Shown: piece by piece, positions 41,373-49,785 of the stretch
Layout: every line of letters starts with the position of its first letter
Numbering within the stretch: position 1 is the stretch's first letter
Source of the DNA: Bacillus pseudomycoides
Lineage (GTDB): Bacteria; Bacillota; Bacilli; Bacillales; Bacillaceae_G
Direction: 5' to 3'
Assembly (NCBI RefSeq): GCF_022811845.1
Contig: NZ_CP064266.1
Span: 1,302,001 to 1,366,000 of the forward strand
DNA: 64,000 bases
Made by a program: the position numbers and the translations under genes
Notes under the pieces: generated by a model
Told to the model about the DNA's origin: nothing
What the model saw: only the letters and a program-made list of their open reading frames with translations
The model's database searches: none

Positions 41373-41387
41373 TGAGATTTATTCTCA
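41373..41387. promoter_or_regulatory. Fur box candidate, proximal
   Basis: TGAGATTTATTCTCA is a 7-1-7 palindrome that matches the Fur consensus TGATAATnATTATCA in 11 of 14 defined positions, 40 bp upstream of the first permease gene. Confidence 0.55.
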
Positions 41388-41426
41388 AGAAACAGCAAAA
41401 GAAAATTGGGTTTACTCGCCCTCTTT

Positions 41427-41441
41427 TGATAATGATTCTCA
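41427..41441. promoter_or_regulatory. Fur box, distal
   Basis: TGATAATGATTCTCA matches the 7-1-7 Fur consensus TGATAATnATTATCA with one mismatch. It stands 94 bp upstream of the siderophore permease start and is the strongest Fur site in the window. Confidence 0.8.
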
Positions 41442-41613
41442 CAATCACACCTTCTATTCTACCTATCGTTATAAAAAGCTGTCAACCATTATTTTGCAAT
41501 ATAAAACAAATGTAATTAATATGAAACCAATATCATAATATGAAATTTATTCATTCATACACGTTCATTTCATATCGTTATCTCAAAATATTTTTTTAAT
41601 TTCAGCAATAAAA

Positions 41614-41642
41614 AAAGAAGAGTAAAATATTCACTCTTCTTA
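41614..41642 (-). terminator. terminator of DUF1450 gene
   Basis: AAGAAGAGT and ACTCTTCTT pair around a 9-nt loop, overlapping the stop codon; TTTTTT follows on the minus strand. Confidence 0.8.
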
Positions 41643-41864
41643 CTTATTTAATTTCGCTTCAATTTTCTTAATCAGTTCATCCTCGTTTGGTGCTGCAACT
41701 GGACGATTATTCACAAAAGCGAATGATTTTTTACGACCTGGTCCACAATAAGATTGACATCCAACCTCAATATTTGCACATGAATCTACTTTTTTGAGCT
41801 TCGGTATCAAGGTCTTAATGTTTGTCGCCTGACAATCATCACACACACGAAATTCGTTTCCCAT
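41640..41864 (-). CDS. DUF1450 family Cys-rich protein
   Basis: A 74-residue small protein with CDDCQATN near the start and CQSYCGPGRKKSFAFVNNRPV in the middle, the thioredoxin/ferredoxin-like Cys pattern of DUF1450 (YuzB-like). The cysteines at about 8, 11, 29, 35 and 39 could bind metal or a cluster. The function is unknown. Monocistronic, between the Fur-controlled operon and rsfA. The surrounding gaps (41442-41613 and 41865-42086) show no further gene. Confidence 0.85.
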   Translation of the reverse strand: MGNEFRVCDDCQATNIKTLIPKLKKVDSCANIEVGCQSYCGPGRKKSFAFVNNRPVAAPNEDELIKKIEAKLNK

Positions 41865-42086
41865 TTAATATAACACTTCCTCTATTTTAAACTTTTCACA
41901 AGTACATTTAACAATAAACACTAAATGGTATTTTACCGCTCTTTGGGGCTTGATGCAAGTATCCCCCTATGGGATTACGCAATAGAAAATCCCCACTTCC
42001 CCCTTCATTTTCCCCTTTATAAACTTCCTTCATTCACACACCAATTTCTTACTTTCATCAAAATCTACCATATTTTTAAAAGCTTT

Positions 42087-42116
42087 GTATAAAAGCGATT
42101 TCTTTTGCCCATTATA
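42087..42116 (+). promoter_or_regulatory. forespore sigma-F/sigma-G type promoter of rsfA
   Basis: GTATA (42087-42091), 18 bases, then CATTATA (42110-42116) fits the sigma-G pattern (GHATR, CATnHTA) and overlaps that of sigma-F. It lies 38 bp before the rsfA start, in agreement with forespore expression of rsfA in B. subtilis. Confidence 0.65.
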
Positions 42117-42154
42117 AAAATAGGAAGTTCATAAAAAGAAAGGGAGTTGAATCT

Positions 42155-42820
42155 ATGAAAGTAAGACAAGATGCTTGGACAGATGAAGATGATTTATTAC
42201 TTGCTGAAACTGTATTACGTCATGTTCGCGAGGGAAGTACACAATTAAATGCATTTGAAGAAGTTGGTGATCAATTAAATCGCACTTCAGCTGCTTGTGG
42301 GTTTCGTTGGAATGCTGTTGTTCGTTATAGCTATGAACAAGCCTTACAACTAGCAAAACGACATCGTAAAGATAAAATGCGTGCCGCTGGCGGTGAACAA
42401 GCAAAAAAACGCCTACTTTATACACCACCTGCTTCAGCGGTAATTACGAATGATGAAGAACCCGTTGTAAATACAACTGTTCCTCGTTCAGAACCAGCTG
42501 TATCTAGTGCCTCTATAACAATGCACGATGTGATTTACTTTTTACAAACAGTAGGATCTTCAAACGTAAAAGTAACAGCGCTCGAAAATGAGAATACGAG
42601 ATTAAAACAAGAAATAAAAGCACAAGTACTCCGCAATGAAGAGTTAGAAAAGAAACTAGAAAAACTAGAAAAACAATCTAATACAGTACAAGAGGACTAC
42701 GAAACGCTCATGAATATTATGAATCGTGCCCGTAAATTAGCATTAATGGATGATGAAGAGCCTGCGCAAACTTCGTTCCGTATGGATCGAAACGGCAATT
42801 TAGAAAAAATTGCCGAATAA
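42155..42820 (+). CDS. rsfA: prespore-specific regulator RsfA
   Basis: A 221-residue DNA-binding protein. The N-terminus is a Myb/SANT-like domain (RQDAWTDEDDLLLAETVLRH and SAACGFRWNAVVRY, residues 4-60), a basic stretch follows (AKRHRKDKMRAAGG), and the last third is a coiled coil (VKVTALENENTRLKQEIKAQ). RsfA adjusts sigma-F-dependent gene expression in the forespore. The genome position near ywfO and the promoter type fit. AAAGGGAG is nine bases before the ATG. Confidence 0.92.
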   Translation: MKVRQDAWTDEDDLLLAETVLRHVREGSTQLNAFEEVGDQLNRTSAACGFRWNAVVRYSYEQALQLAKRHRKDKMRAAGGEQAKKRLLYTPPASAVITNDEEPVVNTTVPRSEPAVSSASITMHDVIYFLQTVGSSNVKVTALENENTRLKQEIKAQVLRNEELEKKLEKLEKQSNTVQEDYETLMNIMNRARKLALMDDEEPAQTSFRMDRNGNLEKIAE

Positions 42821-42849
42821 AAAGGATGCGATGAACGCATCCTTTTTAT
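42820..42849. terminator. bidirectional terminator
   Basis: AAAAGGATGCG / CGCATCCTTTT around a short loop, between convergent rsfA and the lipoprotein gene. Confidence 0.85.
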
Positions 42850-43442
42850 CATGGTTTTAAATTCAACATATGAGACTCTTCTAACTTAGAATCTCTACGA
42901 ATACTTGGATATATTTCTTTTTTCGGGTTTTCTTTAAATGCCACTATCCCAACTGTTTTTACTGGAGCACTAATTGCTTCATATGCAGAATCACTTACTA
43001 CTGCAAACATATCTGCATATTTGCGAGCATCGCCAATAATTACATTACCTTCGCACTTCATTTTTTTGCCGCCAATCACAACATCACTTTGCTCAGTTTT
43101 TGCAAATATAATACCTGCATCATTAGAGACAGATGGTAATGTTGTAATCGGTTTTGTATCTTCACCATCTACTTTTCTTAGCAACTTTTCTTTTACAAAT
43201 TTCTCTGCTGTCGTTTTATTCATAATTAATACTTTTTGGTTATTTACCTTATCAAATTTAACAGTATACTTCACTTCAGATTCTATTTCTTTTTTATGTT
43301 GATCAATTGTTTGTTGTACAACCGCATCATCACCGTACATCACCACACCGTTTGCTTGTGGGGAAATCATATCCATAATCGAACAACCACTAAATACAGC
43401 TGCTGACATTATTGCTACAAGTCCTAATTTTACTTTTTTCAT
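42849..43442 (-). CDS. lipoprotein of unknown function
   Basis: A 197-residue protein with a lipoprotein signal (MKKVKLGLVAIMSAAVFSGC; lipid Cys at 20). The mature part has no motif I recognise; it is mixed alpha/beta with blocks such as NGVVMYGDDAVVQQTIDQH and VIIGDARKYADMFAVVSDSAY. It lies between rsfA and lipL without operon partners. AGGGGGAAT stands before the ATG. Not obviously foreign in base composition. Confidence 0.8.
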   Translation of the reverse strand: MKKVKLGLVAIMSAAVFSGCSIMDMISPQANGVVMYGDDAVVQQTIDQHKKEIESEVKYTVKFDKVNNQKVLIMNKTTAEKFVKEKLLRKVDGEDTKPITTLPSVSNDAGIIFAKTEQSDVVIGGKKMKCEGNVIIGDARKYADMFAVVSDSAYEAISAPVKTVGIVAFKENPKKEIYPSIRRDSKLEESHMLNLKP

Positions 43443-43621
43443 TTATATTCCCCCTGAAACTATAATTGCAATTCTCAGTTTAACGACCAAAACGGCTTTT
43501 ACCAATCTCCTTTCCTTACAGTAACATTACAATCTCGTAAGGTTCTTTTTCACAACTCTCCCCTCTTCTCTCTTTTTTGCTATAATAAAGGTTGTTATTT
43601 TATAAATAAGGGGTTAGTTAT

Positions 43622-44467
43622 ATGAGCAATTCCCGTTCAATTTTACCTCAACCAGAGTGGCGTATTGTAGACCAGTCTAGTTTAGGTCATACCTTCCACG
43701 CACTTCAATCATTCGCTATGGATGATACATTGTGCACAACAATTGGAAAGGGTACATCTGCTTCGACAATGCGCTCTTGGGTTCATCACAATACAATTGT
43801 TCTTGGTATTCAAGATTCTCGTCTTCCTCATTTACAGGATGGAATCTCTTTTTTAAAACAAAAGGATTTCAATGTCATTGTTCGTAATTCAGGTGGCCTT
43901 GCAGTCGTACTTGATGAAGGAGTTTTAAACGTATCGCTTCTATTTCAAGAAACGGAAAAAGGAATTGATATCGACCTTGGATACGATACGATGTGGCATT
44001 TAATTAAAGAAATGTTAAAGGATTACGATGTTAATATCGAGGCAAAAGAAATTGTTGGCTCTTATTGTCCTGGTAGCTATGATTTAAGCATTCGTGATCA
44101 AAAATTTGCTGGTATTTCACAGCGCCGCATTCGCGGAGGTGTAGCTGTGCAAATTTACTTATGCGCTACTGGAAGTGGCTCCGAACGTGCGGCGCTAGTT
44201 CGTGATTTTTACAACTTAGCCATTCAAGGAGAAGAAACAAGATTTACGTATCCTGAAATTGTTCCAAGTACAATGGCTTCATTGTCTGAACTACTTGGTG
44301 AAACGATTACGGTTCAAGATTTAATGATGCGCCTTTTAAAAACATTACAGCATTTCGCACCAAATTTAACACCATCACAATTAACAGTGGACGAAGTTCC
44401 TTTATACGAAATGAATTTACAACGTATCATTGACCGCAATAATAAAGCACTTGGTCTTGAGAAGTAA
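43622..44467 (+). CDS. lipL: octanoyl-[GcvH]:protein N-octanoyltransferase
   Basis: A 281-residue BPL_LplA_LipB-fold enzyme that moves octanoyl from GcvH to E2 subunits in lipoate assembly. The catalytic Cys is C149 in GSYCPGSYDLS and the conserved Lys is K161 in QKFAGISQRRIRGG. The RNSGGLAVVLDEGVLN loop is typical. B. subtilis LipL (YwfL) is the same length and also lies next to pta. AAGGGGTTAG precedes the ATG. Confidence 0.94.
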   Translation: MSNSRSILPQPEWRIVDQSSLGHTFHALQSFAMDDTLCTTIGKGTSASTMRSWVHHNTIVLGIQDSRLPHLQDGISFLKQKDFNVIVRNSGGLAVVLDEGVLNVSLLFQETEKGIDIDLGYDTMWHLIKEMLKDYDVNIEAKEIVGSYCPGSYDLSIRDQKFAGISQRRIRGGVAVQIYLCATGSGSERAALVRDFYNLAIQGEETRFTYPEIVPSTMASLSELLGETITVQDLMMRLLKTLQHFAPNLTPSQLTVDEVPLYEMNLQRIIDRNNKALGLEK

Positions 44468-44468
44468 G

Positions 44469-44497
44469 AAAAGCCCCGCTATAATAGCGGGGCTTTT
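44469..44497. terminator. bidirectional terminator lipL / pta
   Basis: AAAAGCCCCGCTA / TAGCGGGGCTTTT with a 3-nt loop, GC-rich stem, T-run on the plus strand and A-run on the other side. Confidence 0.92.
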
Positions 44498-44500
44498 CCA

Positions 44501-45472
44501 TTATAGTGCTTGAGCTGCTGTAATTAGAGCTAGCTTGTACACTTCTTCTTCATTACAACCGCGAGATAAATCGTTTACTGGCATGTTTAAGCCTTGTAAG
44601 ATCGGTCCCACTGCTTCAAAGTTACCTAGGCGTTGTGCAATTTTGTAACCGATATTACCAGCTTCTAAACTTGGGAATACGAATACGTTAGCATCACCTT
44701 TAATAACAGAACCTGGTGCTTTTTTCTCAGCTACAGATGGTACGAATGCAGCGTCAAATTGGAACTCACCGTCTAATGTTAATTCAGGAGCCATTTCTTT
44801 CGCAATGCGAGTTGCTTCTACAACTTTTTCTGTTTCTGGAGATTTCGCAGAACCTTTTGTAGAGAAGCTTAACATTGCAACACGTGGATCAATGCCGAAT
44901 AACTCAGCAGTTTTCGCACTTTCAATACCAATTTCAGCTAAATCTTGGCTGTTTGGTGCAATGTTGATTGCGCAATCAGCGAATACATACTTCTCATCTT
45001 CACGTACCATGATGAATACGCCTGAAGTTTTTGTAACGCCTGGTTTTGTTTTAATGATTTGAAGTGCTGGACGAACTGTATCAGCTGTAGAATGAGCCGC
45101 ACCACTTACTAAACCGTGTGCTTTGCCCATGTATACAAGCATTGTACCGAAGTAGTTTTCGTCTTTAAGGATTTTGCGTGCATCTTCTTCTGTCGCTTTA
45201 CCTTTACGGCGTTCAACGAAAGATGCTACCATTGCATCCATTTCTTCATATGTAGCTGGGTCGTAAATATCAACGCCTGCTAATGTTAAGTTCATGCTAG
45301 CAGCTTTTGCGCTAATTTCTTCTTTATTACCAACTAAGATTGGTTTTACTAATTCTTCTTTTGCTAAACGCTCTGCAGCGCCTAAGATTCTTTCATCAGT
45401 TCCTTCAGGAAGTACGATAGAAATGCCTTTTCCTTGAACTTTTTCTTTTACTGCTGTAAATAAATCACTCAC
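44501..45472 (-). CDS. pta: phosphate acetyltransferase
   Basis: A 323-residue enzyme that turns acetyl-CoA and phosphate into acetyl phosphate, the first step of overflow acetate formation. It is the short, catalytic-domain-only type found in Bacillus. Family blocks: VLPEGTDERIL, GAAHSTADTVRPALQIIKTK, NIAPNSQDLAEI, ARVAMLSFSTKGSA-like PRVAMLSFSTKGS, and NVFVFPSLEAGNIGYKIAQR. It stands between lipL and hemQ as in B. subtilis. AGGAGGG lies before the ATG. I did not find a clear cre box in the 5' region. Confidence 0.96.
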   Translation of the reverse strand: MSDLFTAVKEKVQGKGISIVLPEGTDERILGAAERLAKEELVKPILVGNKEEISAKAASMNLTLAGVDIYDPATYEEMDAMVASFVERRKGKATEEDARKILKDENYFGTMLVYMGKAHGLVSGAAHSTADTVRPALQIIKTKPGVTKTSGVFIMVREDEKYVFADCAINIAPNSQDLAEIGIESAKTAELFGIDPRVAMLSFSTKGSAKSPETEKVVEATRIAKEMAPELTLDGEFQFDAAFVPSVAEKKAPGSVIKGDANVFVFPSLEAGNIGYKIAQRLGNFEAVGPILQGLNMPVNDLSRGCNEEEVYKLALITAAQAL

Positions 45473-45632
45473 GAATAAACCCTCCTACAAATGTTAAAAA
45501 ACTCTACTTTTAAGAATACTTCTTTTCATCTATATTTTAAACTTATAGCTGCTAAAAAATAGGTAAAATAAAAATGATTATATTTTCATAAAATTCAGCA
45601 TGGTTAATTTATTATAAAGTATTGATAGAAAA

Positions 45633-45722
45633 CCTTTCTTTTTTTAGATGGAAGAGAGCATCCAGTCATGCTTAGAAGCGGTCAGAGCCTTTTTCTGCCC
45701 TATGCTATGTGAAAACAAAAAA
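45633..45722 (-). repeat. R2 repeat copy, truncated
   Basis: The reverse complement contains TTTTGTTTTCACATAGCATA, CTGACCGCTTCTAAGCATGA and GGATGCTCTCTTCCATCTAA, matching the R2 copies at 51820, 52905 and 57130. The leading 45 bp or so of the repeat are missing; in their place stands the bcr1 element at 45724. Confidence 0.75.
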
Positions 45723-45723
45723 A

Positions 45724-45879
45724 TTTATCCCGCATTAACGGACAGTAACACTCCCACCTCAAATTCAGCGGAAGCGAAGAAGTTAGGTGGGAGATGAACT
45801 GTCCGTAAAGGCCCGATTGGTTCAACTAATAATCAGTGGGGGATGGAGAAAACTCCCACTGATTAAAGTTTCACTTTAT
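45724..45879 (+). repeat. bcr1-type repeat with TTTAT duplication
   Basis: A 146-bp core (45729-45874) between perfect TTTAT direct repeats (45724-45728 and 45875-45879), the target duplication typical of bcr1. It contains two strong internal inverted repeats (CTCCCACCT / AGGTGGGAG; CAGTGGGGGA...TCCCACTG) and ACGGACAGT / ACTGTCCGT. It is the inverse of the copy between plcR and papR. Together with the R2 fragment it fills the pta-hemQ gap (45473-46003); the rest is AT-rich leader DNA. Confidence 0.85.
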
Positions 45880-46003
45880 ACATAATTCTCTGTCTAGCAT
45901 TTTCAAATGTGACAATTTTATGCACCCAAGCTTTACATAGGTGACTTTAAACCTATATATGCTATAGTTAACGTGTAAAATATCATTAACTGAGGTGAAT
46001 AGA

Positions 46004-46747
46004 ATGAGTGAAGCAGCAAAAACATTAGATGGTTGGTATTGCCTACACGATTTACGTTCTATCGACTGGGCAGCATGGAAAACATTATCTAGCGATGAAC
46101 GCGGGGAAGCAATGTTAGAATTTTTAAACATTATTGAGAAATGGAATAAAACTAATGATGCCAAACAAGGCAGTCATGCAATGTACACTGTTGTTGGTCA
46201 AAAAGCAGATATTATGTTTATGATTTTACGCCCAACAATGGAAGAACTAAATGAGATTGAAACAGAATTAAATAAAACAACATTAGCTGAATATATGGTT
46301 CCAGCATACTCCTACGTATCTGTTGTTGAGTTAAGTAACTACCTTCCAGCTGAGGAAGACCCATACCAAAACCCGCAAATCCTAGCACGCTTATACCCTG
46401 AATTACCAAAAGCAAATCATATTTGCTTCTATCCAATGGACAAGCGTCGTCAAGGTGATGATAACTGGTACATGCTTCCGATGGAAGAACGTAAAAAACT
46501 AATGTATAGCCACGGCAAAATTGGTCGTCAATATGCAGGAAAAGTTCGCCAAGTCATTACTGGCTCTGTTGGCTTTGATGATTATGAATGGGGTGTAACA
46601 CTATTTGCTGATGACATTCTTCAATTCAAAAAGCTTGTATATGAAATGCGCTTTGATGAAGTGAGTGCTCGCTATGGTGAATTCGGAACATTCTTTGTTG
46701 GTAACATCTTACCAAGTGAAAAAGTAGCAAAATTTTTATACGTATAA
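46004..46747 (+). CDS. hemQ: coproheme decarboxylase HemQ
   Basis: A 247-residue chlorite dismutase-fold enzyme that converts coproheme III to haem b, the last step of the coproporphyrin-dependent pathway of Firmicutes. Typical blocks: TLDGWYCLHDLRSIDW, SYVSVVELSNYLP, PKANHICFYPMDKRRQGDDNWYMLPMEERKKLM with its substrate Tyr and Lys cut here, and the haem-ligand His in SHGKIGRQYAGKV. The ATG at 46004 follows GAGGTG; the GTG at 45995 lies inside that site. As in B. subtilis (ywfI), it lies by pta. Confidence 0.95.
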   Translation: MSEAAKTLDGWYCLHDLRSIDWAAWKTLSSDERGEAMLEFLNIIEKWNKTNDAKQGSHAMYTVVGQKADIMFMILRPTMEELNEIETELNKTTLAEYMVPAYSYVSVVELSNYLPAEEDPYQNPQILARLYPELPKANHICFYPMDKRRQGDDNWYMLPMEERKKLMYSHGKIGRQYAGKVRQVITGSVGFDDYEWGVTLFADDILQFKKLVYEMRFDEVSARYGEFGTFFVGNILPSEKVAKFLYV

Positions 46748-46785
46748 TAAGAAAAAGGAACGAATTCCGTTCCTTTTTCTTATTA
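46745..46785 (+). terminator. terminator of hemQ
   Basis: An 18-bp perfect stem (TAATAAGAAAAAGGAACG and complement) around a 5-nt loop; the hemQ stop codon is its first three bases. Confidence 0.9.
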
Positions 46786-46947
46786 TCCAACAAAAAATCT
46801 TCAAAAACCCTCTATTTCCGCTAAATTTACAAAATACCAGACAAAAACCCTTCAAATTTCTCACCCAATTATAACATCCTCATATTCAAAATTATGCTAA
46901 AATGATACGAGCTATATGCTAATAACGATGCGAAGGTGATAATGTAT

Positions 46948-48222
46948 ATGAGGAAAATTTTATCTATTTTACTAGTGTTTCTATTGTCATTTTATTCCTT
47001 AGGAGTAACATCCTCCCACGCGGAAGAAAAAATACATATAGAAGCTGCCGCTGCTATTCTTTTTGATGCAGATACAGGAAAAATACTGCACGAGCAAAAT
47101 CCAGATGAATTACTAGCTATTGCTAGTATGTCAAAACTTATTGTTGTTTACTCCATTTTAGAAGCTATTAAAGAAGGAAAAATCACTTGGGATACAAAAG
47201 TGAACATCTCTGATTACGCTTATGAAATTTCCCGTAATAATGAATTCTCCAACGTTCCTTTCGAGAAAGGCCGACAATATACGGTTAAAGAATTATATCA
47301 TTCTATTGTTATCTTCTCTGCAAACGGATCTAGCATTGCGCTAGCTGAACTGCTTGCAGGGAGTGAAAAAAACTTCTTAAATCTTGCAAATGAACATGCA
47401 AAAAAACTAGGGTTAAAGAAATATAAATTTGTAAATGCTACTGGATTAAATAATGCTGATTTAAAAGGAAAACATCCTGAAGGAACAGATCCGAATGGAG
47501 AGAACTCCTTATCAGCTCGTGACATGGGTATTCTATCAAAAACAATTATTACAAAGTATCCAGAAATGTTAGAGGATACAAAACAAAGATTTAGAAACTT
47601 CCCAGATAACCATCCAAAACCAATTCGCATGGAAAACTGGAACTGGATGCTACCTGGTGCCGCTTTTGCTTACGAAGGAACAGATGGTTTAAAAACAGGA
47701 AGTTCAGATACAGCTGGGTATGGGTTTACAATTACTGCAAAACGCGGTGACTTACGTCTTATCTCCGTTATTATTAAAACAAAATCAATGGATGAACGCT
47801 TCACAGAATCACGTGCATTAATTGATTACGGATTTAATAACTTTGAAAAACAGAAATTAAAGATAGATAAAAACAATACAATTTCTGTTGTAAAAGGAAA
47901 AGAAGATACTGTAACTGTGACACCTGAAAAAGAGATAACGGTGATCACTAAAAAAGGAAGTAAACCATCTTATAAAGTTTCTACTGAGGTAGATAAATCG
48001 CTTGCCGAAGATGAGAAATTAGTTGCGCCAATCAAAAAAGAAGCTAAAGTAGGTTCACTCGTTTTAGAATCAACTGATCAATATGGATTCTTAGACGGAA
48101 ACAAAAAAATGAAAATCACTGCAAAAACAACGGAAGAAGTAGAAAAAGCAAATTGGTTCGTATTAACAATGCGATCCATTGGTGACTTCTTCTCAAATAT
48201 GTGGTCAAAAGTATTTGGATAA
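46948..48222 (+). CDS. D-alanyl-D-alanine carboxypeptidase (low-molecular-mass PBP)
   Basis: A 424-residue S11 peptidase that removes the terminal D-Ala from murein pentapeptides. Signal peptide (MRKILSILLVFLLSFYSLGV, cleavage near SHA), catalytic SMSK (S60-K63), SAN (S124-N126) and KTG (DGLKTGSSDTAGY), then a C-terminal PBP5 beta-domain and an amphipathic membrane anchor (NWFVLTMRSIGDFFSNMWSK). The ATG at 46948 is nine bases after AAGGTG; ATG 46942 is too close. It resembles DacA/DacF without clear assignment. Confidence 0.92.
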   Translation: MRKILSILLVFLLSFYSLGVTSSHAEEKIHIEAAAAILFDADTGKILHEQNPDELLAIASMSKLIVVYSILEAIKEGKITWDTKVNISDYAYEISRNNEFSNVPFEKGRQYTVKELYHSIVIFSANGSSIALAELLAGSEKNFLNLANEHAKKLGLKKYKFVNATGLNNADLKGKHPEGTDPNGENSLSARDMGILSKTIITKYPEMLEDTKQRFRNFPDNHPKPIRMENWNWMLPGAAFAYEGTDGLKTGSSDTAGYGFTITAKRGDLRLISVIIKTKSMDERFTESRALIDYGFNNFEKQKLKIDKNNTISVVKGKEDTVTVTPEKEITVITKKGSKPSYKVSTEVDKSLAEDEKLVAPIKKEAKVGSLVLESTDQYGFLDGNKKMKITAKTTEEVEKANWFVLTMRSIGDFFSNMWSKVFG

Positions 48223-48255
48223 TAAAAAAGCTAGCAAATCGCTAGCTTTTTTATT
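48221..48255 (+). terminator. terminator of D,D-carboxypeptidase gene
   Basis: AATAAAAAAGCTAGC / GCTAGCTTTTTTATT with a 5-nt loop, right at the stop codon. Confidence 0.9.
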
Positions 48256-48305
48256 GCATTTCCACCTCTAACACGAAAATTACTCTCCCTAAAACTTTGT
48301 TTGGT

Positions 48306-48334
48306 TGTCATATCTGAACCCTTTTCCTCATACG
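48306..48334 (+). promoter_or_regulatory. mother-cell sigma-E type promoter of cwlJ
   Basis: TCATATC (48306-48312), 14 bases, CATACGTA (48327-48334) fits the sigma-E pattern (ATATT-like -35, CATACAnT -10). It lies about 80 bp before cwlJ, which is a mother-cell gene in Bacillus. Confidence 0.6.
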
Positions 48335-48415
48335 TATGAACTAGTAATTGTTCCACACTTCATCTAGAAATAAACCTCTTTCTCAAGTGTATTTCAAAAA
48401 GAGAGGTGAAACATA

Positions 48416-48838
48416 ATGGGCGTTATTAACTATACAGAAGAACATGTAAAATTATTAGCAAGACTTATGCGAGCTGAAGCTGAAGGGGAAGGACAACAAG
48501 GCATGCTAATGGTTGGGAATGTCGGCGTAAATCGTGTTAGAGGAAATTGTTTAGACTTTAAAAATATACGTAATCTACAACAAATGGTATTTCAAAGCCC
48601 TGGTGGTTTCGAAGCAACCCAAAAAGGCTATTTTTATCAACGAGCACGTGAACAGGACATTGCCCTTGCAAGGCGTACAATTCAGGGGCAACGTTTTTGG
48701 CCTGCCAATTTCGCTTTATGGTTTTTCAGGCCTGAAGGCCCTTGTCCACCCACTTGGTATAATCAGCAAAATTCTGGCCGATTTAAAAGACACTGCTTTT
48801 TCCAACCATCTGGCGAAGACTGCCCAGCAGTATATTAA
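48416..48838 (+). CDS. cwlJ: spore cortex-lytic hydrolase CwlJ
   Basis: A 140-residue Hydrolase_2 (SleB C-terminal-like) enzyme that degrades cortex peptidoglycan when spores germinate, triggered by Ca-dipicolinate. The catalytic region is visible: LLARLMRAEAEGEGQQGMLM cut to its start (Glu of RAEAEGE), VGVNRVRG, and the aromatic FWPANFALWFFRPEGPCPPTW. No signal peptide is present, as expected for a protein assembled on the coat from the mother cell. The next gene 27 bp away is gerQ, which CwlJ needs for localisation; the pair is probably co-transcribed. Confidence 0.95.
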   Translation: MGVINYTEEHVKLLARLMRAEAEGEGQQGMLMVGNVGVNRVRGNCLDFKNIRNLQQMVFQSPGGFEATQKGYFYQRAREQDIALARRTIQGQRFWPANFALWFFRPEGPCPPTWYNQQNSGRFKRHCFFQPSGEDCPAVY

Positions 48839-48865
48839 GGAATGAAAACGAGGAGGGATTTTTGA

Positions 48866-49318
48866 ATGGCACAGCAACAAAATCCGTACTATGGAACTTT
48901 TTTTCAACCTTCTGGAACCCAACTGCCTCCAGGACAACAACAGCAACAAATGACACCACAACAACAGCAACAAATGATGCAACAACAAGCAATGCAGCAA
49001 CAAGCAATGCAGCAACAAGCACAACTTGCAGCATCTCAAGGTATGCTCCCACTAGAGCAATCATATATTGAAAATATCCTTCGCTTAAACAAAGGAAAAC
49101 AAGCAACTATTGTTATGACATATGAGCGCGGTAGTTCACTTGGCACGCAATCCTATACAGGGATTATTGAAGCAGCTGGACGCGATCACATCGTCATTAG
49201 TGAACCAAAATCTGGAAAGAGATACTTACTACTTATGATTTACTTGGATTATGTAGAATTCCCTGGAGAAATTACGTATTTACCTGTCCAACCAGCAACC
49301 TATGCTCCAAGATCATAA
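48866..49318 (+). CDS. gerQ: spore coat protein GerQ
   Basis: A 150-residue inner-coat protein required for CwlJ action. The first half is rich in Gln (PPGQQQQQMTPQQQQQMMQQ region, residues 17-55), then a conserved C-terminal domain (LPLEQSYIENILRLNKGKQA, VIMTYERGS-like VMTYERGSSLGTQ, SGKRYLLLMIYLDYVEFPGEI). GerQ is cross-linked by Tgl transglutaminase in B. subtilis, for which Gln and Lys residues are available here. The Gln tract (CAA/CAG repeats) makes length variation likely. GAGGAGGGA stands before the ATG. Confidence 0.95.
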   Translation: MAQQQNPYYGTFFQPSGTQLPPGQQQQQMTPQQQQQMMQQQAMQQQAMQQQAQLAASQGMLPLEQSYIENILRLNKGKQATIVMTYERGSSLGTQSYTGIIEAAGRDHIVISEPKSGKRYLLLMIYLDYVEFPGEITYLPVQPATYAPRS

Positions 49319-49346
49319 ACAAAAGCTGGCAAATGCCAGCTTTTGT
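49319..49346. terminator. bidirectional terminator gerQ / ywdK
   Basis: ACAAAAGCTGGCA / TGCCAGCTTTTGT with a 2-nt loop, between convergent genes. Confidence 0.88.
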
Positions 49347-49353
49347 TTTGTCT

Positions 49354-49722
49354 TTATAATCCTTTTACAACAGCAGTTCCTAGTAAAATCCAACCTATAA
49401 TGAACGCTACACCACCTAGTGGTGTAATCGGTCCGAAAAACTTAATACCTGTTGTACTTAATGCATATAGACTTCCAGAGAACATAATAATTCCCGCTAC
49501 CATAAACCAGCCTGCTGTACTTAGTAAAGAAGATTGGATTTTATCCATTAATAACGCAACAACGAATAGGCCTCCAGCATGGAACATTTGATATGTAACA
49601 CCTGTTTTCCAAACTTCTAACATTTTGGCAGAAATTTTATTTTCTAAACCATGTGCACCAAAAGCTCCTAATACAACTGATAAACCTGCTGCAATACACC
49701 CTAATAAGAAGAAAGTTTTCAT
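49354..49722 (-). CDS. ywdK: DUF423 membrane protein (YwdK)
   Basis: A 122-residue protein with four membrane segments and the DUF423 pattern: GCIAAGLSVVLGAFGAHGLE, WKTGVTYQMFHAGGLF, GIIMFSGSLYALSTTG and FGPITPLGGVAFIIGW. The role is unknown. The gene lies next to ywdI and gerQ as in B. subtilis. GGGGAATTCG precedes the ATG. Confidence 0.9.
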   Translation of the reverse strand: MKTFFLLGCIAAGLSVVLGAFGAHGLENKISAKMLEVWKTGVTYQMFHAGGLFVVALLMDKIQSSLLSTAGWFMVAGIIMFSGSLYALSTTGIKFFGPITPLGGVAFIIGWILLGTAVVKGL

Positions 49723-49785
49723 TCGAATTCCCCTTTTTATTTTTATGATAAGAAATTTTCACGCGTAAGCCAAATGATTTAATTT

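Noticed and set aside
45473..45632. Looked for a CcpA cre site upstream of pta
   Set aside because: No sequence close to the cre consensus TGNAANCGNTNNCA was found in the leader.
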